Below, piece after piece: positions 36,011 through 46,912 of a DNA stretch of 64,000 nucleotides. Source of the DNA: Cavia porcellus (lineage: Eukaryota > Chordata > Mammalia > Rodentia > Caviidae); the NCBI RefSeq assembly GCF_034190915.1, contig NW_026947491.1, forward strand, positions 26,724,101 to 26,788,100. The letters run 5' to 3'. The notes beneath the pieces were generated by a model that saw only the letters and a program-made list of their open reading frames with translations, was not told where the DNA came from and searched no databases. Numbering within the stretch: position 1 is the first letter of the stretch; the number at the start of each line of letters is the position of its first letter. The translations under genes and the position numbers were made by a program.

Positions 36011-36878
36011 AGTCTGTTACACTGCTACCCTTCTCACCCAGCCTTCACCAGAGGCCAGGCTCCCAAAGCAGCATCCTCACACAGTCGCTGAGGTGAGCCC
36101 AGGGCACGTCGGTCCTGCAGGCACAGCTTTGCAAGGTCATCACAACCTCATTTCTCCACGAGCCTCACTGTTCAGAGTAAACAGGGTACACTCTACCTAA
36201 AACCGTATGGCTCCAAATTCTAGTGAAAACTTAAAAGTTGAGAGAATGTATGAAGTAAAAATTAAGAGCATAGACACTAAGGCTATGACAACTGAGCCCA
36301 GTGAAGCTCCAAGAGCCACAGGGAGGAACCTGTGGCATAACAGACCCTAAAATACCACATACGACTTAAAACTCAAGCAACAACAGTCTACAGTGACTGT
36401 GATTCCAACCTTTTTAATCAACCCTTTTATCTGTGCAGTTTCCAGAAGTTCAAGCAATATAACAGGTGCACTAAAACTAAAGTAGTAACCAAACAGCAGA
36501 GGCTATATACCCACAGCCTTTTCAAGGGCTTCACACTACCTACTGCTTCAAAAGGAAGATGAGGACCAAGCTTAAGAAAGAGCTTATGGGAAGAAAAACT
36601 TCAATTATTTAGAACCTCTAATATACCTAAATAACCATAACCTTGATTCGACCAAAAATTTACAGCTATTATGAGACTGGAATGTTTCTAAAAACATGCC
36701 CTTCTTCTGACTTCTTGTTAAAACCTGAGACATGTGCACAAAATAAACAGGACTGGATGTTGAAGGGTCGTAACTATACTAACAAGGGAAAAGCCAGAGG
36801 TGCAAAATTGCAGTTCTTTGGGCCACCGGACACTTGATCTTTAACAGACTTTAAATTTTACTAACAGGTCACTTTGAG

Positions 36879-36958
36879 GGGCTGGTATGTAGCTTAGGGG
36901 TGAAGTCTCCTTAGCATATGCAAGGCCTAGGGTTTGATTCTCAGTATCACCCCAGAAT
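36879..36958 (+). mobile_element. Classical ID SINE
   Basis: ggggctggtatgtagcttag... caaggcctagggtttgattc tcagtatcacc. Confidence 0.7.
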
Positions 36959-37394
36959 AACACTTAGCAACAAAAGAAAAGATAAAAACACACATTCTCT
37001 ATTCTTTACATATGTATTCATTTTCTAAATGAAACCCAACAGCTAAAGCAGATAAAAAGGAACTCCTCCAGTGAAACAGTGCTAGTGGAGGACACAGCAG
37101 AACCCCACTGACACACCCTACTGGAAAATACCACTTAGACACTGTGCCACTATTTGTCCAACTACACATAAACCACTATAAACAATTACATATACTCATG
37201 TTTTTGGAAAGATTACAATTGCTGAACCAACCAATCAAAATATTTAACTCCTGTCAAAGAAGCAGTCAAGAAACTTGTCAGAGGGACACCAAGGAAATTT
37301 TTTTTTAAAGTAATCACCAGAAAGCCAGTGCAGCTTGAGCTACCATTAAAGGAAACGCAACGTGGCATTCAGACATATCAATACCCTGATCCCT

Positions 37395-37572
37395 TTTTGT
37401 TCTGCAGAACTGGGGACTGAATCCAGAGCCTGCACACTGAGCTACAACCCCAGCTCTTTTTTGGAAATAGGGTCTTGCTAAGACACTAAGTTGCCCAGGC
37501 TGGGCTAGAATTTGTGATCCTCCTCCCTCAGTCTCCCACGGTGCTGGAATACAGGCATGCATACTTGGCTAT
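37395..37572 (-). mobile_element. B1+ID composite SINE
   Basis: ID part (aactggggactgaatccaga... tgagctacaaccccagct), then B1 part (gggtcttgctaagacactaa gttgcccaggctgg... acaggcatgcatacttggct), both antisense. Confidence 0.7.
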
Positions 37573-37989
37573 CTCTTTAATTTCTAAATTTACTTTGTGA
37601 AAATTAGTTCTTCAAAATGTTAAGTATTCAGAATATAGAACTGGTTAACCACAGACTAGAAACAATTAGTTTCTTCCTTCAGATCTTTTACAATACTGAC
37701 AAACAATACTAAGTGATTTATGCAGCTCAGTAGCAAAGCAAAATGCTCAAGACAATGTGCCTCTGAATTCTTCAGGCTTGCTCTGTCCGTACTAGAATCA
37801 GCTAACCTCTATCATAATTGATGCTTTCAGCAGTCACTGGAGAATCTTTTAAGTTGTGTTTAATCTAAAACCCTAGAACATTTTAAATAATTTAGATAAC
37901 TTAGAATCAGTCTGATCCTTCTTGCCAAAGTAAGAAGTCCTTCTCTGAATAACACAGAAAAGCCTAAAAGATTAATCTGGAAAAGTTAC

Positions 37990-38045
37990 CTGTAATGGCT
38001 CTTGAAGAAAATCACTTTGACTGGTCAGATTTTGCTCTGTAGATA
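37990..38045 (-). CDS. CAPRIN2: CAPRIN2 window exon 10 (possible alternative acceptor)
   Basis: A 56-nt exon encodes (V)STEQNLTSQSDFLQEPLQ. The acceptor chosen is TTTCTGCAG|TATCTAC (AG at 38047-38046), because it reproduces the human spacing SPV-ASKEQNL. A second AG nine bases upstream (AATTTCAG, AG at 38056-38055) would give an exon 37990-38054 with three extra in-frame residues. The donor is TTACAG|GTAACT. Outgoing phase is 0. Confidence 0.85.
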
Positions 38046-38325
38046 CTGCAGAAACTGAAATTAACCAAGCATTATGGAGGATAGAGAAAAGTTCATGCAC
38101 ATCAACTAGGAAAAAAAAACTGCATCTTACACTTTACATAAAAACCACCAGCAAGAAGTCTAACATGCACTTCCAAAAAGGACTTAAAAGACTGAAGTTC
38201 ACAAAATCAGAAATACTAAATTTATCTGTAATACATGACACTTTAAATTTAAATGGGTAAAACAGAATTTCAAGGCTTCCAAAAGTAAAGAATTATGACT
38301 TTTAAAAATAACTGGGAGTAAGGGA

Positions 38326-38403
38326 CAGAGGTTTAGCTCAGGAGTACAAGCGCCTGCCAGGTCATGGTTCAATCCCTGGTACCAAAAAAAAAAAAAAAGA
38401 AAA
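38326..38403 (+). mobile_element. ID SINE
   Basis: gaggtttagctcaggagtac aagcgcctgcc... gttcaatccctggtaccaaa with an A tail. aactgggag flanks both sides. Confidence 0.75.
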
Positions 38404-38714
38404 AAACTGGGAGCAGTAGTCTAGAATATAAAACCTAAGTTATCATGAGTAGAAATTAACCAATATACAAGTTTCACAAGTTACAAAGTAAACTATCTAG
38501 ATTTTTCTATCTGGTGGTACATATTAATGTGTTTTTCAATCACAAGGCTTCCAGCCTGGGTTCTTGTTAATGTCCATCACTTCAGTTACTTCCTCTCTAT
38601 TGATTCTCACCCAGGAGCACTGCGCCAGCCTTGCACTTCTGTATGTTGTACACTACAGCGGGCTGCGGCTTTGGCTGTGTCACTCTTGCCTGACAGAAAC
38701 CAGCATGGAGCAAA

Positions 38715-38744
38715 GAGCCTGAGCCTGAGCCTGAGCCCGAGCCT
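38715..38744 (+). repeat. (GAGCCT)5 hexamer repeat
   Basis: Five units, the fourth reading GAGCCC, in a CAPRIN2 intron. Confidence 0.8.
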
Positions 38745-39138
38745 GGAAGCATCAGACTGGATCAAATCTACGCTCCATTGCTAGTTACTGTGTTAAATCT
38801 TATTCAGTTAGGGTCCCAAAGACTTAACACTAGTTTGGAGTCCAAAGGAGTCAAGCAAGATCTAGACAGAAATTATTTCAAGAATATTAAAAAATCATAA
38901 AAATACTGTACATTTTCATTCACCTATCTAGAGACTTTCTCCAAAATCTCAAACAAGTCATTAAGTACAATGAAGTCTTAAAAGTAACATATCCATCTGT
39001 AACTCTGATGGCTGACAGGTACAATTAGATTAACAGAAACATATGTAGTTCAACCCCTAAGCTACACAGAATAAATGACTTGTGAAAGAAACAACTGTTC
39101 TAAAGCTGTTTGCTCTAAGTTTTTAGAAGATCACATAC

Positions 39139-39220
39139 CTACTGGGCTACCTGAAGAAGCTGAAGGCGGCTGTGATGATGGAATTGCACTTGAAGGTTTG
39201 TCAAAATCCAGAACAGATTC
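39139..39220 (-). CDS. CAPRIN2: CAPRIN2 window exon 9
   Basis: An 82-nt exon encodes ESVLDFDKPSSAIPSSQPPS then ASSGSPV plus one base. The borders are TTTTTAG|GAATCT and AGTAG|GTATGTG. It completes the caprin-1-like NF-Q-S-LDF motif and enters a Ser/Pro-rich linker. The phase joins the neighbours correctly. Confidence 0.9.
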
Positions 39221-39466
39221 CTAAAAACAAAAGTTTTAATAATGAATAGACCAAGGATCACAATACTCATTTAAAAATTATTACATTCAAATTATTCACA
39301 GTCCTGGCCATAGCCTATTATGTTAGAAGTATACCATCTAGCTAATATCTATGTAAAGATGCTTTTAAAAAGTTTATAGAAAAAGAAATTGAGTCAAAAA
39401 TAAATAATTAAAAATTTAAACTTTTTTAAAAGTCAAAAATAAACTATCAAGTTGCTGTCAAACCTG

Positions 39467-39540
39467 GAGATGCAGCTCAACAGCTGGAGATGTCAAGCAC
39501 TTGCTTGGCCTGTGCATGGGTGATTTCTAACGTTGCATAA
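39467..39540 (+). mobile_element. Degenerate ID SINE
   Basis: cctggagatgcagctcaaca... cacttgcttggcctgtgcat. Weak. Confidence 0.4.
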
Positions 39541-39894
39541 ATAAGCAAACAAACAGAACAACTGCCAAACCTTTAGATGTGTCAAATGTAAAAGCAATTC
39601 TAAGGCCTAATTTAGGAAAAACACTTCTCTTCTACAGTCTTAAGCATAAACATTAGTCCTACTCTAGTCTGAATGTTAACTTTTATTATACCCAACCAAT
39701 GAGAGGGTATCATTACTTTATCTCAACCACTCACTAGTCCAAGCTATTAGACCTTTTCATAATGTCTCTATTCTATCTGTATCTCATTTCTCAGAAAAAT
39801 CTCCTCCATTTTGCACATATAAGCTACATACTTGCAAAGAACACTGCAGTTCTTTATCTTCAAAGAATCTGAAGTAGCAGATGCTTCCTTCATT

Positions 39895-40025
39895 TTGCAA
39901 GTAAGCCCATGGCTAGAGGTCAAATCACTTGCTGCAGGTTATATAAGGTGATAACTGGTAGGACTGGGATTTAAACCTACGCCAAAATCTTTAGCTTATA
40001 ATCTTTCTGTTAAGCAAAACTACCT
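39895..40025 (-). mobile_element. MIR fragment
   Basis: tggtaggactgggatttaaa cctacgcc resembles antisense MIR (agctgggattcgaacccagg). Confidence 0.4.
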
Positions 40026-40492
40026 TATCTGAACTTCAACCCTCAATAATATCACACTATTCTGAAATTCTCTAAGAGTCTATATCACACAATTGAGTGT
40101 TTAGTTTAGTACATTTACAATCTCCTACAGCTCGAATATAAATTCCCTGAAGGCAGCAAATGACTATCATTTTTCTGCACCATGACACAGTCAAGCATGG
40201 AGTCAGTCCCCTGGTCTAAGGGGACTCCTTCCAAAGTGAAGCAGAGACCACTTGAACACCACAGCTTTTATATGTATAACTCATCTCCTTACTCAGAACA
40301 AACTAAGGAAGCAGGGCTGTTAATTGTCATTTTACCAAGAAAAAGGGCAGAGTGTGACAGTGTATGCACCCATAAAGGGCTGGCAGAGCCAGGACTTGCA
40401 CTGCTTCTGAACAGGGGATCCACTTTCAGTAGTTTCCCTCTAATGCTTCCAATCACAAGGTGTCGGCTTGTGAGCATCATTTTTAAGATTCT

Positions 40493-40596
40493 TTTTTTTT
40501 TTGGTCTTTTTCCTTTTTATCGGTACCGGGGATCGAACTCAAGACTGCCTGCTTGCAAGGCAGGCACTTATGCCGCTGAGCTAAATCCCCAGCCCC
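40493..40596 (-). mobile_element. ID SINE next to a CAPRIN2 splice donor
   Basis: T tail, tatcggtaccggggatcgaa... taaatccccagcccc. aagattctttttt flanks both sides (40485 and 40597). The insertion lies between 26 and 130 bp past the exon 8 donor, in the transcript's sense. Confidence 0.85.
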
Positions 40597-40622
40597 AAGA
40601 TTCTTTTTTTAATGGTTCATAC

Positions 40623-40745
40623 TTGCATAAAATTACAAGTTCCTTGAATCTGGGTCATCAGATCCTGCAGTTTTTCTTTTCGCAGTACTGGATCCTTTGG
40701 AAGGGCAGAGGAAGAGCCTAGAGGCTGAGGCACGGGCTTAGGCAC
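40623..40745 (-). CDS. CAPRIN2: CAPRIN2 window exon 8
   Basis: A 123-nt phase-0 exon encodes VPKPVPQPLGSSSALPKDPV, then LRKEKLQDLMTQIQG and TCNFMQ. The borders are CTTACAG|GTGCC (AG at 40747-40746) and ATGCAA|GTATGA (GT at 40622-40621). The end of this exon with the start of the next (ESVLDFD) forms the segment equivalent to the G3BP-binding YNFIQDSMLDFE region of caprin-1. A cysteine stands where caprin-1 has tyrosine, as in human caprin-2. An ID SINE ends only 26 bp inside the downstream intron (40493-40596). Confidence 0.92.
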
Positions 40746-41305
40746 CTGTAAGACAAACCCAACATGTGTAAGGGTATGACTGAAAAGTCAACAGCTTGAC
40801 TAAGAAAACTCAGGATACCATCACGTCTCAAATCAAATAACAATGCTCACTGATCCCATTTATTACGGACGAAGATTTTCCACATAAATGGATTTCTAAA
40901 TAATTTAAGCAAATTTTAAAAAGTTTCTCATTTCTTTTGAAAAATGTTAAAAACAGTCTCTTTTTAAAGGGAAGGTTCACAATGCAGGAATTACTATCCT
41001 CTGTGATAAGATACCACTGACCATGACACAGAACAAATATTTAATTCTCCCCCCAGGGAGAAAATTGCTATCACATTAAACATACCTCCTAATTTTAGGA
41101 TATATCTGACCTCAGAAGCACTACAAAATAATGTTTTATATACACATGTACATCTCTTAGAATTGAGGAAATACATTATATTTTATTAAAAAAGTTAAAC
41201 TCTTGAGGCTACTGATGTTTATGAGGTGGTTAGCTCTCATGCTAAATTGCTAAAAAGTTCTCCATATTTTGAATTATAACTAATTAACATTTTATAGTTA
41301 CTTCT

Positions 41306-41588
41306 TTTGTTTTTTCTCAATACTGGGATCTAAACCCAGACTTTACACTAAGTTTCACCCCAAACCATTTATTCACTCATTTTTGTTTTGTTTTGTTTTC
41401 TGATATTCAGAATCAGACTCATGACTTTGCACTTGCCAGGCAGCCACTGTGTCACTGAGCTATAGCCCTCATTCAATCATTTACAGAGTCTGACTAGTCG
41501 CTAAGTTGTCGCAGTTGGGCTTAAACTTTTGAATCTCATGACAACCTCTTAGAGTACTAGGATTACAGATGTGTGCCACTGCACTCAG
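41306..41588 (-). mobile_element. B1+ID composite SINE split by an ID
   Basis: ID part 41306-41368 (ctcaatactgggatctaaac ccagac), B1 part 41473-41588 (gggcttaaacttttgaatct... gtgtgccactgcactcagt). The gap is filled by the ID at 41385-41470. Confidence 0.65.
41385..41470 (-). mobile_element. ID SINE nested in the composite SINE
   Basis: ttctgatattcagaatcaga ctcatgactttgcacttgcc aggcag... tgtcactgagctatagccctc. Flanked by attcactcattt / attcaatcattt. Confidence 0.65.
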
Positions 41589-41604
41589 TTTACAGTTACT
41601 TTTT

Positions 41605-41690
41605 TTTTTTTTCTGGTACCAGGGATTGAACTCACGACCGCCTGCTTGCAAGGTAGGTTCTTATGCCACTGAGCTAAATCTCCAGCCCCC
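41605..41690 (-). mobile_element. ID SINE with 14-bp target-site duplication
   Basis: tacagttacttttt at 41591-41604 and 41691-41704. The body is near consensus. Confidence 0.88.
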
Positions 41691-42735
41691 TACAGTTACT
41701 TTTTAGAACTGTCAGTATGTCTGCCTTCACTATAACTTCTCAGCCTTCTAATTCACTGTGAACTCAACCAGTTAAACTTATCAAAGGTACTAGTAAGTTA
41801 ATAGATCTTAAGGAAATAAAGCAGGGGTCCTCTGGGAAAGAAAAGCTGGAACAGTAGCGATTAATTTTATATCATCTAGTCTTGGCTTTGAGCTCCACCT
41901 GGCCTATACTTAAGTCACATTCAAGATAGCTGAGCTAGAAAACAGATTGACAAACTGCATTTTACAAACACTTGTCTGCTCTGTTACTGAAAGATCCCAC
42001 AGTATCGAGCTGATTTCAATATGAGCTTATTAGATTTTTTCTAACTAAGCATCCCTGGTTTTAAATCCCATTTAACAAATAAGAGGTTCTCAATACTCTG
42101 ATATAGTAAAGGTTCACAACTGATATATGGAGAATTTCAAATCAAGTTTTTTTAAAAACAGCCTTATGGAGGTACTAAGTTAGATTTTTTAACTACTGTA
42201 TAAGTTTCTCCAAACTGCTATCAAACTACAACTACTGTTGTCTGATATCTGGTTAGTGAAATCAAGCTATCAACCTAGCAGAGGACTAGGAAGATGATAA
42301 TACCATAGCACTCAAGAGACAGGGTAACAAGACCAAAGAACGCAACACTAAAATTGTCTCTCCACAAGGTGGAACTGAGTTACAGGTACTTTATGAAATG
42401 CTTTGCTTTCCCCAAGAAAAAATGATTTCTCATGTTTTTGAAGGACCAAAGACTTACTTTCAGAAAGCCTTTGGATAAAATGGCACCCAAGAACAAAGAA
42501 GCTGCACAGAGGCAGAGAACACCAGGGGAGATGCTCACATTGCTCAGCAGACTTCTTAGCAACGTATCTGCATTATGGTGGTAAACAAGTCATGTATAAC
42601 TTAATAATAGGCAAAACTTGTGTGGCATTGTATACAAAGATTATTCATTATAAGCCACAGCTTCCTAAAACAGTCATTAACATAAAAGGTCTTATTTTTT
42701 AAACTAAACCTCATACACTTCAAAACCTAACTACA

Positions 42736-42827
42736 GGGGGCTGGGGATTTAGCTCAGCGGCATAAGCACCTGCCTTGCAAGCAGGCGGTCGTGAGTTCGA
42801 TCCCCGGTACCGATAAAAAGGAAAAAA
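42736..42827 (+). mobile_element. ID SINE with 14-bp target-site duplication
   Basis: Consensus-like ggggctggggatttagctca gcggcataagcacctgcctt. aaaacctaactaca at 42722-42735 and 42828-42841. Confidence 0.9.
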
Positions 42828-42969
42828 AAAACCTAACTACAAAATACTTAATGCCAAATTCTCCTAGATTGAAATAAAGAACAAATTCAAATAGTTCCCT
42901 AACACTGGAATATCTGCAACCATCCTTTGTAAAAGTACAAACTAATCTGAGTAGCAACAAGTAAATTAC

Positions 42970-42994
42970 AAAAAAAAAAAAAAAAAAAAAAAAA
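42970..42994 (+). repeat. Pure A25 homopolymer
   Basis: An uninterrupted run of about 25 A with no SINE body attached. It serves as T-rich sequence on the CAPRIN2 transcript strand. Confidence 0.8.
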
Positions 42995-43499
42995 GTAACT
43001 TCTGCCAGCAAAAGTCACCTATGAGCCTAGAGGTGACACCAAGTGAAACATACACTGCCATAAGTCACCTGTCTTTCAAGCGTTCACAGTGCTCACCTGT
43101 TCACAGAACGGTCTTGTCTGAACTGGCCATTTGGATAACGTACTGTATCATTAAATTTTGGTATGCAACTTTCAAGTTAGGTTCTAACGCATGTCTTTAC
43201 TGTGTGAGTGATGAGATGAACCACAACCCTGACTTCTGCCCTCCTGGAAACCATCCACCTGCTCCCTTCTCTTCACCCTTTTCTACCCCTTGGTGTGCAA
43301 AACTATGGTGGAACTCCTTTCCAGCACACACTTATGTGTAAGACACCTACACTCAGCTGAGGAAAGACTCTTACCTGTCAGGGAGAGCCCACTGCACTGC
43401 ATAACCTGAGAGAAGTAAAACACATTCCGAATCTGATCCTCACTGCTCCTCTGCTTTCCACATTAAACCTCCATGCCAATAACAGCCCTCACCTTATAT

Positions 43500-43640
43500 T
43501 TACAGATTCCAAATTCAAGCCCAGAATGGGTGACCCGGCAAGACCATGCCTCAAAACTTACAGAAAAAAAAATCAAAGGACTGAGATGTAGCTTAGTGCC
43601 CAGGACACGGGCTCAATCCCAAGAGAAAAAAAAAAAAATG
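43500..43640 (+). mobile_element. Partial B1+ID composite SINE
   Basis: cagaatgggtgacccggcaa gaccatgcctcaaaa, then ggactgagatgtagcttagt and gggctcaatcccaagag. Confidence 0.55.
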
Positions 43641-44152
43641 TGTAGCACTTTTGTAGGACAGTGTGGACCCTTTTAGACTTATCCTAAAAAGGTGGGCCCT
43701 TTAAGAGAAAAAGAAACTAGTGTCTGCATCTCAGCAAGCAGCCAAGCTGACAGCCTGCAGTTAGAAACTTCTTAAAACCTTCAGTAGTTTCACATTGTAA
43801 GCACTTTTCTAAGTAACAAATCAAAGAGGGATTTTCTAAAAAAAGTAAGAGGAAGGGATCAATGGGATGGGACCCAATCCTATGAAAGGCCTGCACTGGC
43901 AGTGCCCAGCTGAGCCCCTTCCCACTGCAGTGGCTGCAAACAGTGCTCTTCTTGCAACACCTACAATAAATCACTTCTGCTTCACACTGGTGTTCCCTGA
44001 CTCTTCTTCCTCTCTCAACACTGGATAGACAGCCCCTGGATCCCGGGCTACCAGACATAACACTTTAATTTCATATGGATTTTATTTCTTTAAAGAGAAC
44101 TAAAAAGCTACTCTTAAGTTACTATGGCAAAGCAGACACAGGATCTACTTAC

Positions 44153-44812
44153 ATCTTTGGGCTCTGTGTTAAGCTTCCTGGGTAGCAGCTGCTCGTCTGC
44201 AATGAGGCTTGCTGCAGGCGCTCCCCAGGACTTGGGAGAAATCTGAGACTGTGGTGCTGAGGGCTTCTGACTCTCAGCACTGTGGCTCCAGGACTCTGAG
44301 GTGGCCGGCTGCTTGGAATCCTGATCCTCACACGTGGGAGTGGACCACGGCTTGCTGCCATGCTGCTCACCCTGCACAGGGGCCCAGGACTTCTGCGTGG
44401 GCTTCTTTAAAGGATCCTGTTCTTTCTGCAGTTGAGCGGGCCAAGGCTTTGGTGTCTCCTGCTTCTTCTGCTCCTCTTTGGATTTAGGAGTTTCCTGCTT
44501 CCACTGGCTAGGAGGTGGCTTGGGTTTGGAACTCTCCTGTTGCTTTTGCTCCTCCTGCAAAGTTGACCTGAGTTTTGGAATCTCTTGTTTCCTCTGTTCT
44601 AAGGAAACTGCAGACTTCGATACCTCCTGCTGCTTAATGGGAGACTCCCAGGACTTGAAAGATTCCTGTTTCTTCTCTTGACCATTGGATTCACTAAGCA
44701 TATCCCAACATTTGGAAAGATTTGATTTCCTAACATAATCTGTTTCCCAAGTCTTCTCTTTGTCTTGTTTGTTTGAACAATCTACTTCTGTCATATAGCG
44801 TCTGTTAAGAAA
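44153..44812 (-). CDS. CAPRIN2: CAPRIN2 window exon 7 (large Trp/Lys/Gln-rich exon)
   Basis: A 660-nt, 220-codon exon begins FLNRRYMTEVDCSNKQDKEK and ends PRKLNTEPKD. The borders are TCTTTTAG|TTTCTT (AG at 44814-44813) and AAAGAT|GTAAGT (GT at 44152-44151). The translation is hydrophilic, rich in K, Q, E, S and P, and probably disordered. It contains recurring blocks centred on tryptophan: FKSWES, PKPWPA, QKSWAP, SKPWST, SESWSH, PKSWGA. It also has repeated QKKQE..PK strings. Compared with my memory of the human protein, a few residues are missing in one repeat (human has an extra GYVQ-type insertion); this is family variation rather than damage, because the frame is intact. Confidence 0.93.
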
Positions 44813-45179
44813 CTAAAAGAAATAACATGCTTGCATCATAAAATTTGTAGAAGTCTTTGAAAGTAATGTTCAACTCTCAGTTTCAACTGTTAGTAATCCT
44901 ATATCCACTGGTTTAAACCACTGCACTGCCATGAAACTTCTGCCCTTACCCTACTTGGAAAGACTGGCCTACTTACTTCTTTGTCCATTCCTTTTCTTCA
45001 GTTAACTGAAACAGAACGTTGATACTTCCAAAGCAGCAATTTATGTCTGATTCACTTAAGACCAGCAAGAACTGCACACAACTACTTGATTTAATCCCTT
45101 TTACACAGGTTATTCTGCCTTTGCCAGCCTTAAGGTACCTACACCCTGCCAACTCTCTTACAAGTTAAAGCAGAGGACA

Positions 45180-45266
45180 ACTGTTTAATTTTTTTTCTGT
45201 AAATCTGTATAACTTGTACCCTTTCTCTGCTTTTTTTTCTCCTTAAATAAAATTATAAAAAAAAAA
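45180..45266 (+). mobile_element. 87-bp half-L1 3' end insertion
   Basis: Only the last part of the long-end form is present (cttgtaccctttctctgc, then ccttaaataaaatt and A tail). It lies between 14-bp duplications taaagcagaggaca (45166-45179 and 45267-45280). Confidence 0.75.
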
Positions 45267-45554
45267 TAAAGCAGAGGACAGCTAACTAGAGGAAAGTATA
45301 CTACTTAGCAAACATAAAGGAAAGCATAGATGCTTAGTAAGCACAGTTTACTGAATGACTAGCCTTCTCATTCCCTCATAGCAACTATATTGTTTTTCCT
45401 TTTCCCATTCTTTTGAGCTTCCACAAATTTAATGCCATTTCTAAAAGAGAACAAATACCCTTTTTGGGGATACAATGAGTCAATTCTAGAGAGCACAAAA
45501 CTCTGCACGTTTTTATATTCTAACACGGGTGCCAAAACAACAGTGGCTAACTCT

Positions 45555-45776
45555 GGGACAATTATTGTGGGCCAGGCCAAGTTCTCAGTATCTCAGATTA
45601 ACTCCATTAATCCTCACAATAACCCAAGGGCAGGCATTATTATTATAATCCTCACATTATTTACAAGGAAAACAGACACATATGGGCTAACAATCCTGCC
45701 CCTAGTCACTAAGCTAATAAGCCGCAGGGCCAGGATTCAAGTTCAGGTTGTCACACCCTAACCACAGCACTACTCA
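45555..45776 (-). mobile_element. MIR SINE, nearly complete
   Basis: gattaactccattaatcctc acaataaccc, ttattattataatcctcaca, then gggccaggattcaagttcag and accacagcactactc. The order matches antisense MIR throughout. Confidence 0.65.
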
Positions 45777-45820
45777 AAAGTCTGAAAACACAGGATCAGT
45801 GAATGATCTTTCACTCTTAC

Positions 45821-45864
45821 CTCCTGTGGTTGTATCTCTGGCTGTGCAAGTTCTGTAAGAGTCT
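45821..45864 (-). CDS. CAPRIN2: CAPRIN2 window exon 6 (44 nt)
   Basis: A small 44-nt exon encodes (E)TLTELAQPEIQPQE. The acceptor is CTTTTTCAG|AGACTC and the donor is CAGGAG|GTAAGAG. Two bases complete the split glutamate, and the exon leaves in phase 0 into FLNRRYMTEVD. It matches the human ESLMEFAQPEIQPQE segment as I remember it. It is too short to be found as an open frame, and its support is the perfect phase and borders. Confidence 0.88.
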
Positions 45865-46039
45865 CTGAAAAAGATTAAATAATCACTAGAGTAAATATGA
45901 TTTTACTTGATTACAACTGTAATTTGTATTACATATTTCAGCAGCATATTTCAGAGCAACAGAAAAAAAACAGTAATACAATAATAAAGTATATTCACAG
46001 TAGGACTAATTCAAACTACTTCTTATTGGCCCAGAGCAT

Positions 46040-46122
46040 CTGCAGAGCTAAAGTTGTAGCTCAATGGTAGAGCATTTGCCTAGCATACAGTCAGCCGTGG
46101 GTTTAATTCCAGTACCCAAAAG
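46040..46122 (+). mobile_element. Classical ID SINE
   Basis: gctaaagttgtagctcaatg gtagagcatttgcctagca... gtttaattccagtacccaa. This is the tRNA-Ala form with the GGTAGAGC D-arm, unlike the younger GCGGCATAAGC family. Confidence 0.75.
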
Positions 46123-46912
46123 TGGGGGAGAAAAAGCATGTGGCTTGAGACAAATTGAAGGTAGGAGCTTTCCTACCTTCTAGGAAAGAAGATATTCTAG
46201 TCAAGTCACGTTTAAGCCACCAGTGTATCTTTTATTGAAAATCAGAGTAAATACAGCTCCTTTATTAAAGTTGGAATTATAGGTCAGGTCTTGTGGGGTA
46301 GCAATGAGTCACCTCAGCTTAGAATGGGGGCTTTCTAGATCAGTCTAGGGTCAGGAGGGAGGGTAAGTGAGGAGACACTAAAGCCCTGAACCTATAGTAG
46401 ACCCAAGGGGCAATAAACTTGGGAAATGACAAGACACTTGCTGGTAGACACCAGAACCCTGCCTTGTTTACCATAAACGCAATTTCAAGAAACAGGCAAA
46501 ACTTAAAAGATATTTCTTTCCTAAGAAAATGATCACTTGAGAAATGTATTTCCTCCCCAAATTCTGCTAATTTTTCCTGTATCAGTATTCTAACTTTATT
46601 CTCATTTTACTACACTATTTTCTACTATACCTTACATTTAAACCACAATTTTAAATTGAATTATCTTACTGCTAAAGTAGAGGTTCACTCAAATTCCATA
46701 AATGCTTCATTTTAAAACTAAAATATAACCCTCTGTTGCTATTACTGTTCACTCTGTAAGTCATGGCAATAAAAGCTAAAGATGTTTTCTAAAGCTATGT
46801 TTATCCTGCACCAAGATAACCATAAGTATAGAATCTAACATATTACAATAAAGCAACAATTTCAAAATGATTGTTTAAAATGCAACCACAAAAAACTTCA
46901 GAGATTACAAAC

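Noticed and set aside
40182..40721. A 179-codon plus-strand open frame
   Set aside because: It runs through an ID SINE and antisense to CAPRIN2 exon 8, with no splice or family support.
44209..44681. Plus-strand open frames opposite CAPRIN2 exon 7
   Set aside because: They are shadow frames of the well-supported minus-strand exon.
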